64,000 nt of DNA, taken from positions 2,627,001-2,691,000 of the forward strand of contig NZ_CP036281.1 in the NCBI RefSeq assembly GCF_007750395.1, given 5' to 3'. This document shows positions 25,854 through 35,236 of this stretch, piece after piece. Positions within the stretch are counted from its first letter, which is position 1. Each line of letters opens with the position of its first letter. The notes beneath the pieces were generated by a model, which was given only the letters and a program-made list of their open reading frames with translations, was not told where the DNA came from and did no database searches. The translations under genes and the position numbers were made by a program. The DNA is from Polystyrenella longa. GTDB taxonomy: Bacteria; Planctomycetota; Planctomycetia; Planctomycetales; Planctomycetaceae.

Positions 25854-27986
25854 ATGAAACTGCCCAAAAAAGCTCGTTCTGCCTCCGCTTTGTTCACACT
25901 CGTGATCTGTTTTGCCGGTTTCGTCTTTCTGGCGAACAGTTTTGCCCCGGCGGAATCGGTTGAGGAATCAACGACGAAGTTGGTTTGTGAACTGCTCGCA
26001 GAACATCACATCAGCCATCCTGTTATTGGCGACGAAGTGTCGGCCAAAGTTTTCCATGAATTCATTGATGGACTCGATTCGCAGAAACAATATTTCTACA
26101 AAAGTGACATCGACGAACTAAAGAAACAGGAACTCAAACTGGACGACTACCTCAAAGGGGGGGACGTGAAGTTCGCGTTTGATGCGTTCAATTTGTACAA
26201 AGAACGTGTTAAAGAGCGGGTTGATGTGGCTATGGTTCTGATAAATGAGAATCACGATTTCACTGTTGATGAGTTCCTGATCACTGATGGTGATGAACTC
26301 GAATGGGCAACATCAAAGGCAGAACTCAATGAACGCTGGCGGAAACGGATCAAGTTTGACATCCTCAATTTGAAACTCGCCAACGAGAAAAACGAAAAAA
26401 GCAACGAAACCGAAGCAGACGAAGAAAAGAAAAAACCTGTTTACGATCCAGTGGAACGATTAACTAAACGATACGAACGTCTCTATTCCAACTTGGCACA
26501 AACGCAGGATTTCGAAGTCTTCGAAATGTATATCGGAGCATTGACTCATTCACTCGATCCACATACCAGCTATATGTCACCGCAGACACTGGAAGACTTC
26601 CAGATTCAGATGAGCCTGAAGTTAACTGGTATCGGTGCTTCACTCCGATCTGAAGATGGTTTGACTGTAATCCACCGGATTATTCCGGGTGGGGCCGCCG
26701 ATAAAGATGGCCGTCTCGAAGCAGGTGATGTCATTGTGAGAGTCGGACAGGAAGGCCAGGCCGAGGATCAGTTTGAAGACATTCGCGAAATGAAGCTAAG
26801 CCGTGTGGTTCGCTTTATTCGTGGGCCAGCCGATACCGAAGTCCAACTGGAAGTTCAGAAAGGCAAAACGGACGACATTGTGCATTACACACTCGTTCGA
26901 AAAGAAGTCGAACTGAAAGAGGACGCCGTTCAGGGTGAAATTATCGATCTCGAAACGCGTGTCGAGAATGGAAAAGGTCGCGTCGGTGTGATCAAAATTC
27001 CTTCTTTCTATCACGACTTCAGTCGGAATGACAATAATGATGTTAATGTTCGCAGCACTGCCCGCGACGTCTTGCAGGTTCTGATTGATTTCCAGGAAGA
27101 GACCCAGAAAAGTGGTAAGGAACTGGATGGAATCATTATCGACCTGCGTGACAACGGTGGTGGAGCTCTGTCTGAAGCGATTGACGTTTCCGGTCTCTTC
27201 ATTGAAGACGGCCCCGTCGTTCAGGTGAAAAGTAAAGAAGGCCGCGTCTCTGTGCAGTCTGATGACAACAATGCGGTTGCCTATCGCGGTCCTCTGGTGG
27301 TGGTCTGTAACCGACTGTCCGCTTCCGCTTCTGAAATCTTTGCAGGCGTGATCAAAGACTACAAACGAGGTATCATCGTCGGTGATGAAACCACTCATGG
27401 TAAAGGAACTGTCCAGCACGTGATGCCGGTGCAGAAATCGACTTTCGGATTCCCTGTCGGCAAACCGAATGGGGCACTGAAACTGACTATCAACCAGTTC
27501 TACCGGGTGAATGGTGAGAGCACTCAGAACCGGGGTGTTGAATCGGATGTCACATTGCCTTCGATTCTTGATCACGGTGAACTGGGCGAAAAGTATCTCG
27601 ACAATGCGTTGGCGTTCGATGAGATTGAAGTTGCCGAACACGATAACTTCGGACTCGTTCTGCCGGACATTGTCACGATGCTGCAGAAACGGTCAGCTCA
27701 GCGGATCAGCCAGAACGATGGGTTTAACAAAGATTTGCGACAAATCGCCCGTTACGAAGAACGTAAGAATCGCAAGAAAGTCACCTTGAACGAAGCCGCC
27801 CTGCGAAAAGATCGCCAGGAAGATCTTGAAGAGGAAAGCCTCGAAGAGAAAATCGTGAAAGCGGCTCAGGACGATGAAAATGGTCCCCTGTTCCCGGATG
27901 AGCATTACAACAATGAAGTCCTGAACATCTCGACGGACTACATCAATGTATTGCGATCCAAAGCGAAACAAACTGTTTCCAAATAA
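25854..27986 (+). CDS. prc: carboxy-terminal (tail-specific) protease, Prc type
   Basis: 710 residues. The N-terminal signal/anchor (VICFAGFVFLANSFA) is at residues 16-35. A helical N-domain follows, then a PDZ domain (about 255-345, LKLTGIGASLRSEDGL), and the S41 protease domain with the Ser-Lys pair: serine in SASASEIFAGVIKDY and lysine in GDETTHGKGTVQH. A C-terminal extension of about 110 residues resembles the Prc-specific domain. It degrades or trims exported proteins in the periplasm, often proteins with nonpolar tails and cell-wall hydrolases. The middle contains a Lys/Glu-rich loop (about 178-200). The downstream ABC gene starts 51 bp later, with a hairpin in between. Confidence 0.92.
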   Translation: MKLPKKARSASALFTLVICFAGFVFLANSFAPAESVEESTTKLVCELLAEHHISHPVIGDEVSAKVFHEFIDGLDSQKQYFYKSDIDELKKQELKLDDYLKGGDVKFAFDAFNLYKERVKERVDVAMVLINENHDFTVDEFLITDGDELEWATSKAELNERWRKRIKFDILNLKLANEKNEKSNETEADEEKKKPVYDPVERLTKRYERLYSNLAQTQDFEVFEMYIGALTHSLDPHTSYMSPQTLEDFQIQMSLKLTGIGASLRSEDGLTVIHRIIPGGAADKDGRLEAGDVIVRVGQEGQAEDQFEDIREMKLSRVVRFIRGPADTEVQLEVQKGKTDDIVHYTLVRKEVELKEDAVQGEIIDLETRVENGKGRVGVIKIPSFYHDFSRNDNNDVNVRSTARDVLQVLIDFQEETQKSGKELDGIIIDLRDNGGGALSEAIDVSGLFIEDGPVVQVKSKEGRVSVQSDDNNAVAYRGPLVVVCNRLSASASEIFAGVIKDYKRGIIVGDETTHGKGTVQHVMPVQKSTFGFPVGKPNGALKLTINQFYRVNGESTQNRGVESDVTLPSILDHGELGEKYLDNALAFDEIEVAEHDNFGLVLPDIVTMLQKRSAQRISQNDGFNKDLRQIARYEERKNRKKVTLNEAALRKDRQEDLEEESLEEKIVKAAQDDENGPLFPDEHYNNEVLNISTDYINVLRSKAKQTVSK

Positions 27987-28014
27987 TCCCCTCACAGGGA
28001 AGCAAGACTCGACC

Positions 28015-28052
28015 AGCAGGCATGAGCCCTCTATGATATGCTCATGCCTGCT
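28015..28052. repeat. perfect 12-bp inverted repeat over the ABC start codon
   Basis: AGCAGGCATGAG (28015-28026) is the exact reverse complement of CTCATGCCTGCT (28041-28052), with a 14-nt loop that carries ATG 28038; the second in-frame ATG (28044) lies in the right arm. No T-run follows. In RNA this would hide the start region of the ABC ATPase. As DNA it could be an operator. Confidence 0.8.
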
Positions 28053-29063
28053 ATCGAAGTAAATAATCTGTCGAAGACTTACCGCGTCTACCGTAAGCGT
28101 GAGGGGCTGATGGCCTCCATTACGGGGTTGTTTCATCGTGAATATTCCGAAGTTCACGCAGTTGAAAAAGTCGGTTTCCAGATCGAAAAAGGAGAGATGG
28201 TCGCGTTTCTCGGACCAAATGGTGCCGGAAAAACGACGACGCTCAAATTACTCTCCGGCCTGATTTTTCCTACATCGGGCGATGCGAAAGTTCTGGGGTA
28301 TACACCCTGGGAACGCCATAACGACTATCGCCGTCGATTTTCGCTCGTAATGGGGCAGAAAAATCAGCTCTGGTGGGATTTGCCCGCTCAGGAATCATTC
28401 CGACTGCACAAAGAAATTTATCGAATCGATAATAAGACGTTCGATAATCGCGTCGAAGAATTGACTGAGTTGCTGGAAGTCAAAAAACTGGTTGGCCAGC
28501 CAGTCCGTGAATTGTCGCTCGGGGAACGGATGCGGATGGAACTGATTGCCGCCCTGCTCCATGGCCCGGAAGTACTGCTGCTGGATGAACCGACGATCGG
28601 ACTTGATGTCGTGTCCCAGCGACGCGTGCAGGAATTCCTCCGGTATTACCAGCAGGAACGCAAAATAACTGTCGTCCTGACCAGCCATTACATGAAGGAT
28701 GTCGAGGCTCTGTGTAGCCGAGCGATCATCATCAACGGCGGAAAAGTCAAACATGATGGTCCACTGGTGGAGATTCTGGATCGCTTCAGCAAATATAAGA
28801 TCATCGATCTGCTCTTCGCCGGGACAGAAATTCCTGCGGGTCTGGAACGCTACGGTACTATTCAGGAATCAACTCCTCCCAGGGTGAAGCTACAGGTCCC
28901 TCGGAACAAGATTCCAGAGATCCTCACCAATTTATTGTCTCAATACACAATTGAAGATGTCGGTGTACAGGAACGGCCGCTCGAAGAAGTGATCGCGGAA
29001 TTGTTCACGAGTGATCGAGATTCTGATGAACCGTCGGTTCTACCGGAAGAATCCCCTGTTTGA
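28038..29063 (+). CDS. ABC transporter ATP-binding protein (ABC-2 export type)
   Basis: 341 residues from ATG 28038, with ATG 28044 as the alternative two codons later; both are inside the inverted repeat. All ATPase motifs are present: Walker [12 protein letters not shown]-loop [12 protein letters not shown], signature [11 protein letters not shown], Walker [13 protein letters not shown] and H-switch LTSHYM. The QLWWDLP element after the Q-loop is typical of the ATPases paired with DUF990-type permeases. A 90-residue C-terminal domain follows. It pairs with the permease at 29152-30003 in an export system of unknown substrate. Confidence 0.92.
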   Translation: MLMPAIEVNNLSKTYRVYRKREGLMASITGLFHREYSEVHAVEKVGFQIEKGEMVAFLGPNGAGKTTTLKLLSGLIFPTSGDAKVLGYTPWERHNDYRRRFSLVMGQKNQLWWDLPAQESFRLHKEIYRIDNKTFDNRVEELTELLEVKKLVGQPVRELSLGERMRMELIAALLHGPEVLLLDEPTIGLDVVSQRRVQEFLRYYQQERKITVVLTSHYMKDVEALCSRAIIINGGKVKHDGPLVEILDRFSKYKIIDLLFAGTEIPAGLERYGTIQESTPPRVKLQVPRNKIPEILTNLLSQYTIEDVGVQERPLEEVIAELFTSDRDSDEPSVLPEESPV

Positions 29064-29151
29064 CTTCAGTGTTCTTCGTCTGAGCCCGGCGCCCGTATTA
29101 TTTTAATTTGAAACATCGAGTTAACATTGCTCTCGTATTAAGAGTTCTTTC

Positions 29152-30003
29152 ATGTCGATTGCGGCCCGTTCGCGAACTATCGGAACCATTTTGCGAATCT
29201 GTATTGAGGAACGCCTCGTATACCGAGGTGATTTTGCCTTCGCAACATTACTCCGCTTTTTCCCCATTATCACTCAGATATTTTTGTGGGGGGCGATTTA
29301 TGGGGTCTGGTCCGGTTCTAGCCAGAAAACGGAACTCAACGGATACACGTTCCCCAATATGGTGGCGTATTATCTGTTCGCCATGTTGGGTCGAGCCTTT
29401 TCAAGCATGCCGGGGTTAGCGACAGGTATCTCTCGAGATGTGCGCGACGGCACGATCAAAAAGTATCTGACGCAACCCATCGATATGCTGGGGTATCTTT
29501 TCTGGCATCGTGTGGCTCACAAGATCGTGTATTACGTCATGGCAACGGGGCCATTTCTGCTTGTTTTCTTTCTCTGTAGAGCCTACCTGCCCGGTTGGCC
29601 GGATGGCTTTACGATCTGCGCCTGGATTCTTTCGCTAATGATGGCTTTCATGGTCGGATTTCTGATCGAAGCACTGATCGGCATGATTTCCTTCTGGTTT
29701 CTGGAAGTCAGCTCGCTTTTGTTCATCTATATGATGTTCAACTTCTTTCTCTCCGGTCACATGATTCCTCTCGACTGGATCCCTGATCCGTGGGGGACCT
29801 GGATGAAGATGTTACCGCTTAAGTATCTCGCGTACTTTCCCGCGTCGATCATGCTGACTGATCCGTCGGGTGCTCCCAAATATACGCATGCGGAATTAAT
29901 CAACGAACTTTCCATTGAAGCTATGTGGATTTTCATTCTGCTAGTCCTCAACCGAATTGCCTATCACCGGGGGACGCGACGCTACGGAGCCTTCGGGGGA
30001 TAA
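29152..30003 (+). CDS. ABC-2 type permease
   Basis: 283 residues with six hydrophobic segments. The start [21 protein letters not shown], the loop [19 protein letters not shown] and the central [13 protein letters not shown] are typical of the uncharacterised ABC-2 family paired with the upstream ATPase. It lies 88 bp downstream of the ATPase gene. Related systems often have two permease genes in tandem; here the next gene is kptA, so either this protein works as a homodimer or the second subunit is encoded elsewhere. The ribosome-binding site is weak. Confidence 0.87.
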   Translation: MSIAARSRTIGTILRICIEERLVYRGDFAFATLLRFFPIITQIFLWGAIYGVWSGSSQKTELNGYTFPNMVAYYLFAMLGRAFSSMPGLATGISRDVRDGTIKKYLTQPIDMLGYLFWHRVAHKIVYYVMATGPFLLVFFLCRAYLPGWPDGFTICAWILSLMMAFMVGFLIEALIGMISFWFLEVSSLLFIYMMFNFFLSGHMIPLDWIPDPWGTWMKMLPLKYLAYFPASIMLTDPSGAPKYTHAELINELSIEAMWIFILLVLNRIAYHRGTRRYGAFGG

Positions 30004-30128
30004 TCGACTATTGGTATTTTCCAATAATTTCTGCGAACCTGTCGCTCTCGGGACTCTCTGTTCTCGTAAATAGATTCGAGAAACTGGTAGTAGAGAAGCA
30101 GTCTGCTGCATTACAGAGAGGAAAATAA

Positions 30129-30710
30129 ATGGACGCGAAAGAACCTCTATTAGAAAAACGAGAGCGGGTCGGTGTCAGCAAAACGATGTCGCACGCATTG
30201 CGGCACGAACCCTGGCTCTATGAATTGGAATTGGATGAGGAAGGTTGGACGCCTGTCTTACAACTCCTGACGACGCTGCAGGAGACACGACACGAATGGC
30301 AACATCTCACGATCACTCATATTGAACAGATCGTGGATTCCTCTGACAAAAAGCGGTTTGAGATCGAAGATGGAAAAATCCGAGCGCACTACGGACATTC
30401 ACTGGCTCAAGTTATTCGCAAACAACCCGCTGTTCCGCCGGAATTGCTATTTCACGGTACCAGCCCCGAGACAGTCTCGCTAATTGCAGAAGCAGGTCTG
30501 TTACCAATGGCACGGCAATACGTGCATTGCTCCGCCGATCGCGAAACGGCAACACTTGTAGGCAAACGAAAAGCCGCGTGTCCCGTTATTCTGGAAATTG
30601 ATGCGGGGCGAGCTGATCAGGCGGGAGTGCCCTTTTATCTGGGGAACGAATTGATCTGGCTGGCCGATCAGGTGCCGCCAGAATATATCCGCTTTCCCAT
30701 TGAGAAGTGA
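30129..30710 (+). CDS. kptA: RNA 2'-phosphotransferase, Tpt1/KptA family
   Basis: 193 residues, usual for the family. Motifs are SKTMSHALRHEP (the catalytic Arg-His pair), RFEIEDGKIRAHYGHS, LLFHGTS, and MARQYVHCSAD. KptA moves the 2'-phosphate of a spliced tRNA-type RNA to NAD, yielding ADP-ribose 1'',2''-cyclic phosphate. In fungi this finishes tRNA splicing; bacteria lack that pathway, so the natural substrate is unknown, with ADP-ribosylation of RNA ends suggested in some studies. GAGAGG about 8 nt upstream sets the start. It follows the ABC permease by 125 bp, with no functional link visible. Confidence 0.93.
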   Translation: MDAKEPLLEKRERVGVSKTMSHALRHEPWLYELELDEEGWTPVLQLLTTLQETRHEWQHLTITHIEQIVDSSDKKRFEIEDGKIRAHYGHSLAQVIRKQPAVPPELLFHGTSPETVSLIAEAGLLPMARQYVHCSADRETATLVGKRKAACPVILEIDAGRADQAGVPFYLGNELIWLADQVPPEYIRFPIEK

Positions 30711-30734
30711 CGTCGCCTGTTGAATCTCCATGTT

Positions 30735-30754
30735 GAGTCTCCCTACAGAGACTC
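30735..30754. terminator. small hairpin between convergent kptA and dxs
   Basis: GAGTCTC-CCTACA-GAGACTC, a 7-bp stem with a 6-nt loop, followed by TTCATT. The T-run is poor. It sits between two convergent genes and may end either transcript. Confidence 0.4.
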
Positions 30755-30771
30755 TTCATTACAGAAGGCCT

Positions 30772-32670
30772 TTAGATAAGGCTGTTCTGGCCTGCCATCG
30801 ATTCCGCTGCGCGGGCGATGCCTTCAGCGTCGAGTCCCAGGCCGGAAAGCAGTTCTGCTCGATCGCCATGCTCAACGAACTCATCCGGAATACCGAGACA
30901 GCGAAGGTGGCCTGTGCGGAGGCCTGCACCGTTAGCGGCTTCCAAGACAGCAGAACCGAATCCACCTGCGATAACATTTTCTTCAACGGTCAGAACAAAA
31001 CCAGTCTCGTCAAGGGCTTTGAAGATCGTTTCCGTATCCAGGGGTTTGATGAACCGAGCGTTGATGACTCCAACGTCGAGTCCTTTTTCCTTCAGCAGAT
31101 TGGCCGCTTCAATACAATCCGGGAAGAGTGCCCCGCAGGCAATAATGGTGCCGTCGGCACCGCTGCTGTAGACTTCTGACTTCCCGAGTTCGATAGGAGC
31201 GACCTGTCGTTCAACGGTTGCTGCGGAACATTTGGGGTAGCGAAGCGAAACCGGTCCGTCATAAGTTAAAGCGAAGTCGAGTAATGGGGCGACATCGGAA
31301 GCATCGCCAGGAGCGGTGACAACCATGTTCGGGAAGATACGCATGTAAGAATTGTCAAACACGCCGTGATGCGTAGGTCCGTCCGGTCCGCAGATTCCGG
31401 CCCGGTCCATGCAGAACGTCACAGGAAGATTCTGCAGAGCGACTTCCTGGAAGATTTGGTCAAAACTTCGCTGCAGGAACGTACTGTAAATATCGACAAT
31501 AGGCCGCGCGCCCGATTTGGCCATCCCGGCGGCGAAGGCAACTGCATGACTTTCGCAGATGCCGACGTCGAAGAAACGCTCCGGGAAGTCATCGCGAATT
31601 TTGTCGAGGTTGTTCCCCGCGCACATGGCGGCGGTCATGATGACGACTTTATCATCCCGTTCCATGCGATCATAAACAGTCTGGCTGACGATATTCGTGT
31701 AGGCCGGGCTGGAACTTTTCTTGATGGGGACTATTTCGTTGTTTTCATCCCGTTCGAAAGGAGCGGGAGAATGGAATGTCACTGGGTCTGCACAGGCGGG
31801 TTCAAAGCCGTGGCCTTTTTCGGTGAAGACATGCAATAAGACAGGGCCTTTGACATCTTTCACCATTCGCAGAGCTTCTTTGAGCCGTGGCAGATCGTGT
31901 CCGTCGACAGGGCCGATGTAGCGGAAGCCCATTTCTTCGAACAACATGCCGCCATGCAAATAAGTTTTGACGGCATCTTTGAAATGCATTAACTGTTCGG
32001 CCACAGGTTCACCCAGAACGGGGAGCTTGTTCAGCAACCATGAGACATCTTTTTTGAGACCGTTGTAGAAGGGGGCTGTGCGGGCTTTGTCGAGGTAAGA
32101 GGCTAACCCACCCACGCGAGGGCAGATCCCCATTTTGTTGTCATTTAGAATGACCAGCATATCTTTGTTGAGCCCGGCAGCATTGTTCATCGCCTCAAAA
32201 ACAATGCCGGAAGGAAGCGCGCCGTCGCCGATCACAGCGACTGATTTTCGGTCGTCTTCCGGGTAAAGTAGATCGTCGGCCGCTTTCAGTCCCAGCGTGG
32301 TGGAGACACTGCAACCGGCATGCCCCGTCATGAACAGGTCGTAGGGGCTTTCCCCCGGATGGGGGTAGCCCATCAGGCCCCCCTGATGACGGATCGTTGT
32401 GAATTCATTGAACCGCCCCGTGACCAGTTTGTGGGGGTAGATTTGGTGCCCGGTGTCCCAGATTAAGCGGTCTTTGGAGAAATCAAATATCTGGTGCAGA
32501 CCGATGCAAAGCTCAACAACGCCCAGGTTACTGGCGAAGTGTGCGGTGCGGTCGGAAACGACCTGATAGAGCGCCTCGCGAATTTCCTGCGCGAGTTCAT
32601 CCGATTCCTGATCGGAGTAGTCTTTGATGTCTCGGGGAGACTGAATCTGAGACAGTTTCGGAAATTCCAT
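30772..32670 (-). CDS. dxs: 1-deoxy-D-xylulose-5-phosphate synthase
   Basis: 632 residues from the ATG at 32670 (MEFPKLSQIQSPRDIKDYS); an upstream ATG at 32739 adds 23 residues that are not family-like. TPP-dependent enzyme features: HFASNLGVVELCIGLHQ, DTGHQIYPHKLVTGR, GDGALPSGIVFEAMNNAG-type region, KGHGFEPACADPVTFHSP, and the pyrimidine-domain DRAGICGPDGPTHHG. It condenses pyruvate and glyceraldehyde 3-phosphate in the first step of the MEP isoprenoid pathway. Its start lies 101 bp after the end of ispA, so the pair forms an isoprenoid operon. Confidence 0.96.
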   Translation of the reverse strand: MEFPKLSQIQSPRDIKDYSDQESDELAQEIREALYQVVSDRTAHFASNLGVVELCIGLHQIFDFSKDRLIWDTGHQIYPHKLVTGRFNEFTTIRHQGGLMGYPHPGESPYDLFMTGHAGCSVSTTLGLKAADDLLYPEDDRKSVAVIGDGALPSGIVFEAMNNAAGLNKDMLVILNDNKMGICPRVGGLASYLDKARTAPFYNGLKKDVSWLLNKLPVLGEPVAEQLMHFKDAVKTYLHGGMLFEEMGFRYIGPVDGHDLPRLKEALRMVKDVKGPVLLHVFTEKGHGFEPACADPVTFHSPAPFERDENNEIVPIKKSSSPAYTNIVSQTVYDRMERDDKVVIMTAAMCAGNNLDKIRDDFPERFFDVGICESHAVAFAAGMAKSGARPIVDIYSTFLQRSFDQIFQEVALQNLPVTFCMDRAGICGPDGPTHHGVFDNSYMRIFPNMVVTAPGDASDVAPLLDFALTYDGPVSLRYPKCSAATVERQVAPIELGKSEVYSSGADGTIIACGALFPDCIEAANLLKEKGLDVGVINARFIKPLDTETIFKALDETGFVLTVEENVIAGGFGSAVLEAANGAGLRTGHLRCLGIPDEFVEHGDRAELLSGLGLDAEGIARAAESMAGQNSLI

Positions 32671-32770
32671 TTGATCTTGTCCAGCATATTTCGTGACAGA
32701 TATCGAGCCGGCCTGAGCATCGAGCGATGCTGGCGGCAACTAAATCCGTAAGACATTAAATCAGTATGCT

Positions 32771-33667
32771 CTAGTGATCTCTCTCTAGAACAAAATTCGC
32801 CAGCTGCTCCAGCTGCTGACTGCGATTACCAAGTGGGGAAATCAGTTCCCGGGCACGTTGAACCAACTGTGCCGCTCGTTCCCGACTCGCTTCGACACCG
32901 AGTAATCCGGGATAAGTGGCTTTGCCGTGCGATTGGTCCTTTTGCACCGCTTTGCCCATTTTCGCCTGATTTCCGGTAATGTCCAGTAGGTCGTCGGTAA
33001 TTTGAAAGGCTAATCCCAAACAATACCCATATTCACTTAGCGCAGAAAGAGTTAAGTCGTCCGCACCGCCAGTTATGGCCCCCATTCGGAGAGCGGCGCG
33101 CAATAATCTGCCTGTTTTCCGGAAGTGAATCTTTTCGAGGCCATCGAGTTCGGTGATCGTTTCCGTTTCCGCCTGTAAATCGGCCATTTGTCCACCGACC
33201 ATGCCTTCCGGGCCAGCCGCGGCGGAAAGCTCCAGAACGCAGGACAAGGCAGCCGATTCGGGCTTTTGATGGTTGGCGATGACTTCAAATGCGTAGGTGA
33301 GTAGGCCATCTCCCGCTAGTATGGCGGTTGCTTCGTCGAACTGGCGATGATTGGTGGGGTGACCGCGGCGTAAGTCGTCATCATCCATGGCGGGAAGATC
33401 ATCATGGATTAAAGAGTAGGTGTGCACCATTTCGATGGCACAGGCGGCGGGAAGAGCGGCCTGCAGGTCGCCTCCACAAGCTTCGCAGGCAATCAATACG
33501 AGGGCGGGGCGTAATCGTTTGCCACCGGCGAGCAGGCTGTAGCTCATCGACTCCTGGAGCCGGGAGGGACAATCAGGAGAAAGCTGGAGGAACCGTTCCA
33601 GTTCTGGTTCAATCAGCTTCTGTAATTTACTCAGCGTCGATTGAAGTTCGGTTGAGGTTGGAGGCAT
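32771..33667 (-). CDS. ispA: polyprenyl synthetase, farnesyl-diphosphate synthase type
   Basis: 298 residues. The first aspartate-rich motif is in YSLIHDDLPAMDDDDLRRG, identical in layout to E. coli IspA with its two extra residues, and the second is ITDDLLD. GGKRLRPALV and GGQMADL also fit. It condenses isopentenyl and dimethylallyl diphosphate units to farnesyl, possibly geranylgeranyl, diphosphate; the chain length cannot be fixed from sequence alone. It is upstream of dxs on the same strand. The small exonuclease VII subunit gene (xseB), often found in this operon, is not here. Confidence 0.93.
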   Translation of the reverse strand: MPPTSTELQSTLSKLQKLIEPELERFLQLSPDCPSRLQESMSYSLLAGGKRLRPALVLIACEACGGDLQAALPAACAIEMVHTYSLIHDDLPAMDDDDLRRGHPTNHRQFDEATAILAGDGLLTYAFEVIANHQKPESAALSCVLELSAAAGPEGMVGGQMADLQAETETITELDGLEKIHFRKTGRLLRAALRMGAITGGADDLTLSALSEYGYCLGLAFQITDDLLDITGNQAKMGKAVQKDQSHGKATYPGLLGVEASRERAAQLVQRARELISPLGNRSQQLEQLANFVLERDH

Positions 33668-33840
33668 GAATATCTCGGAAGCTGCGGGCGGTCTGCCGGA
33701 AAGTAATATAGGGTCTGTCTGATTGGAGATCCAGAGAATGAACCGGGCTTGAACGACGGTGTTAACTCAAAATGTGTTGCAACATCATTTTATGCAAGTC
33801 CGGTCCCAGTGTACTCGAACGAAACTTCAGACGAAACTGA

Positions 33841-35031
33841 TCAGTCGTTTTCTGTTGCCGTGGCAAGGACTTGCCCCACTTGGCAGGCGGTCAGAAAACT
33901 GGGAATATGAAGTTGCTCGCGGACTGTGTGGGGATTCATCTGCCCTGCCCCGAGAGTGACCGTGGGAAAGCCGAATTCGGTCATCCAGTTCGCATCCAGT
34001 CCACCGTTAGCGATGGAGGCGAACGGTTTCATCTTCAGTTTTTCAATTGCCGCTTTGGCTGCAAGTAAGGTCGGTTCCGTTTCTTCCAGGCAGAACGATT
34101 CATACTTGAGATAGGTTTCGAAAGACAATTCGGCTTTCTTTCCATGGATGTTTTTTAAAGTACGTATCGCTTTTTCGAACGATTTTCGCCATTGATCGAC
34201 TATGCGCTGGCGGAATTTGGCATTGTGGCTACGCGATTCTGCATGCAAAGTGAAATGCGACATCACGACGTTGGTTGCGTTGCCTCCTTCGACGATTCCA
34301 GCGTTGCTAGTGCCGCGTTGTTTCCCTTTCTCAATCAGTCCATGCCATCCGTTTTCCTGCAGATCGGCGAGAGCCAGACTGGCGACCATCAGGGCGTTGA
34401 CGCCTTCTTCGGGATGAACACCTGCGTGACTGGCGATGCCGTCGATCTGGATCGTCATGGCGATATCGCCCGTGGCTCCTTTAATCAACACGTTCGGATC
34501 ACGTCCGTCCCAGTTGAAACAGAGTTTCGGGTTTCCCAGTTTTCGCGTGTCAAGTTGGCGAATTCCACGTAGGCCGAGTTCTTCTTGAATGGGCCAGAGG
34601 AAGGTCAGCGGGGGATGATCGAGTCCTTCTCGCAGAATGGTTAACAGTGTATTCAGCAGAACGGCACAGCCACTTCGATTATCGGCACCCAGGGCGGTTT
34701 TAGGATCGGCGGATTGAATATATTCGCCATCGATGATGGGTTTGCAACCGACACAGAGAGGGACGGTATCCATGTGGGACATCAGCAAACGACGTGGTCC
34801 GCGACGGGTCCCGGGAAGTTTGACAATTAAGTGGCCGACTTCTCCTGGTGGGACGGTCTTTTTGTGAGCTTGATCATGGCGGATTTGTTTTTCTGGAAGA
34901 CCGGCGCCGAGCAGTTTCTCTTTAATGTAACCGGCGATCTGTGCTTCCTCCCGGCTTTTACCGGGGATGCTCATCATCTCTGTCAGAAGTTTGATTTCGG
35001 GAAGAGATTGGTATTTGGATTTGCTGGACAT
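33841..35031 (-). CDS. M20-family metallopeptidase, PepT-like
   Basis: 396 residues. Metal-binding motifs run in the expected order: LLMSHMDTVPL (His and Asp), KTALGADNRSGCAVLL (bridging Asp), PIQEELGLRG (catalytic and metal Glu), NWDG (metal Asp), and a late ...NPHTVREQLH with the final His. A lid domain with HAGVHPEEGVNA lies in the middle. This is the layout of tripeptide aminopeptidase/PepT-type exopeptidases, which work in the cytoplasm on small peptides; related members are carboxypeptidases. No signal peptide. Divergent from the GNAT gene. Confidence 0.87.
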   Translation of the reverse strand: MSSKSKYQSLPEIKLLTEMMSIPGKSREEAQIAGYIKEKLLGAGLPEKQIRHDQAHKKTVPPGEVGHLIVKLPGTRRGPRRLLMSHMDTVPLCVGCKPIIDGEYIQSADPKTALGADNRSGCAVLLNTLLTILREGLDHPPLTFLWPIQEELGLRGIRQLDTRKLGNPKLCFNWDGRDPNVLIKGATGDIAMTIQIDGIASHAGVHPEEGVNALMVASLALADLQENGWHGLIEKGKQRGTSNAGIVEGGNATNVVMSHFTLHAESRSHNAKFRQRIVDQWRKSFEKAIRTLKNIHGKKAELSFETYLKYESFCLEETEPTLLAAKAAIEKLKMKPFASIANGGLDANWMTEFGFPTVTLGAGQMNPHTVREQLHIPSFLTACQVGQVLATATEND

Positions 35032-35236
35032 AGTCGCGTCTTACATGGATTAGGAGACGATAAAAACTGTCGAACGAGCTTGCCGCATCCCGTAGGAAGA
35101 CAGTGGCCAGTTCGGTGAATAGTTTCGGAACGAATGTTAACTCGTTAAAGTGTGGAAACAAGTCCGTAGGTGGATAGCCCACGTAGTATGTCGGTCAGCC
35201 ACGTTCGGGATCCAGTTCAAACAGGAGCGAAAGCGC

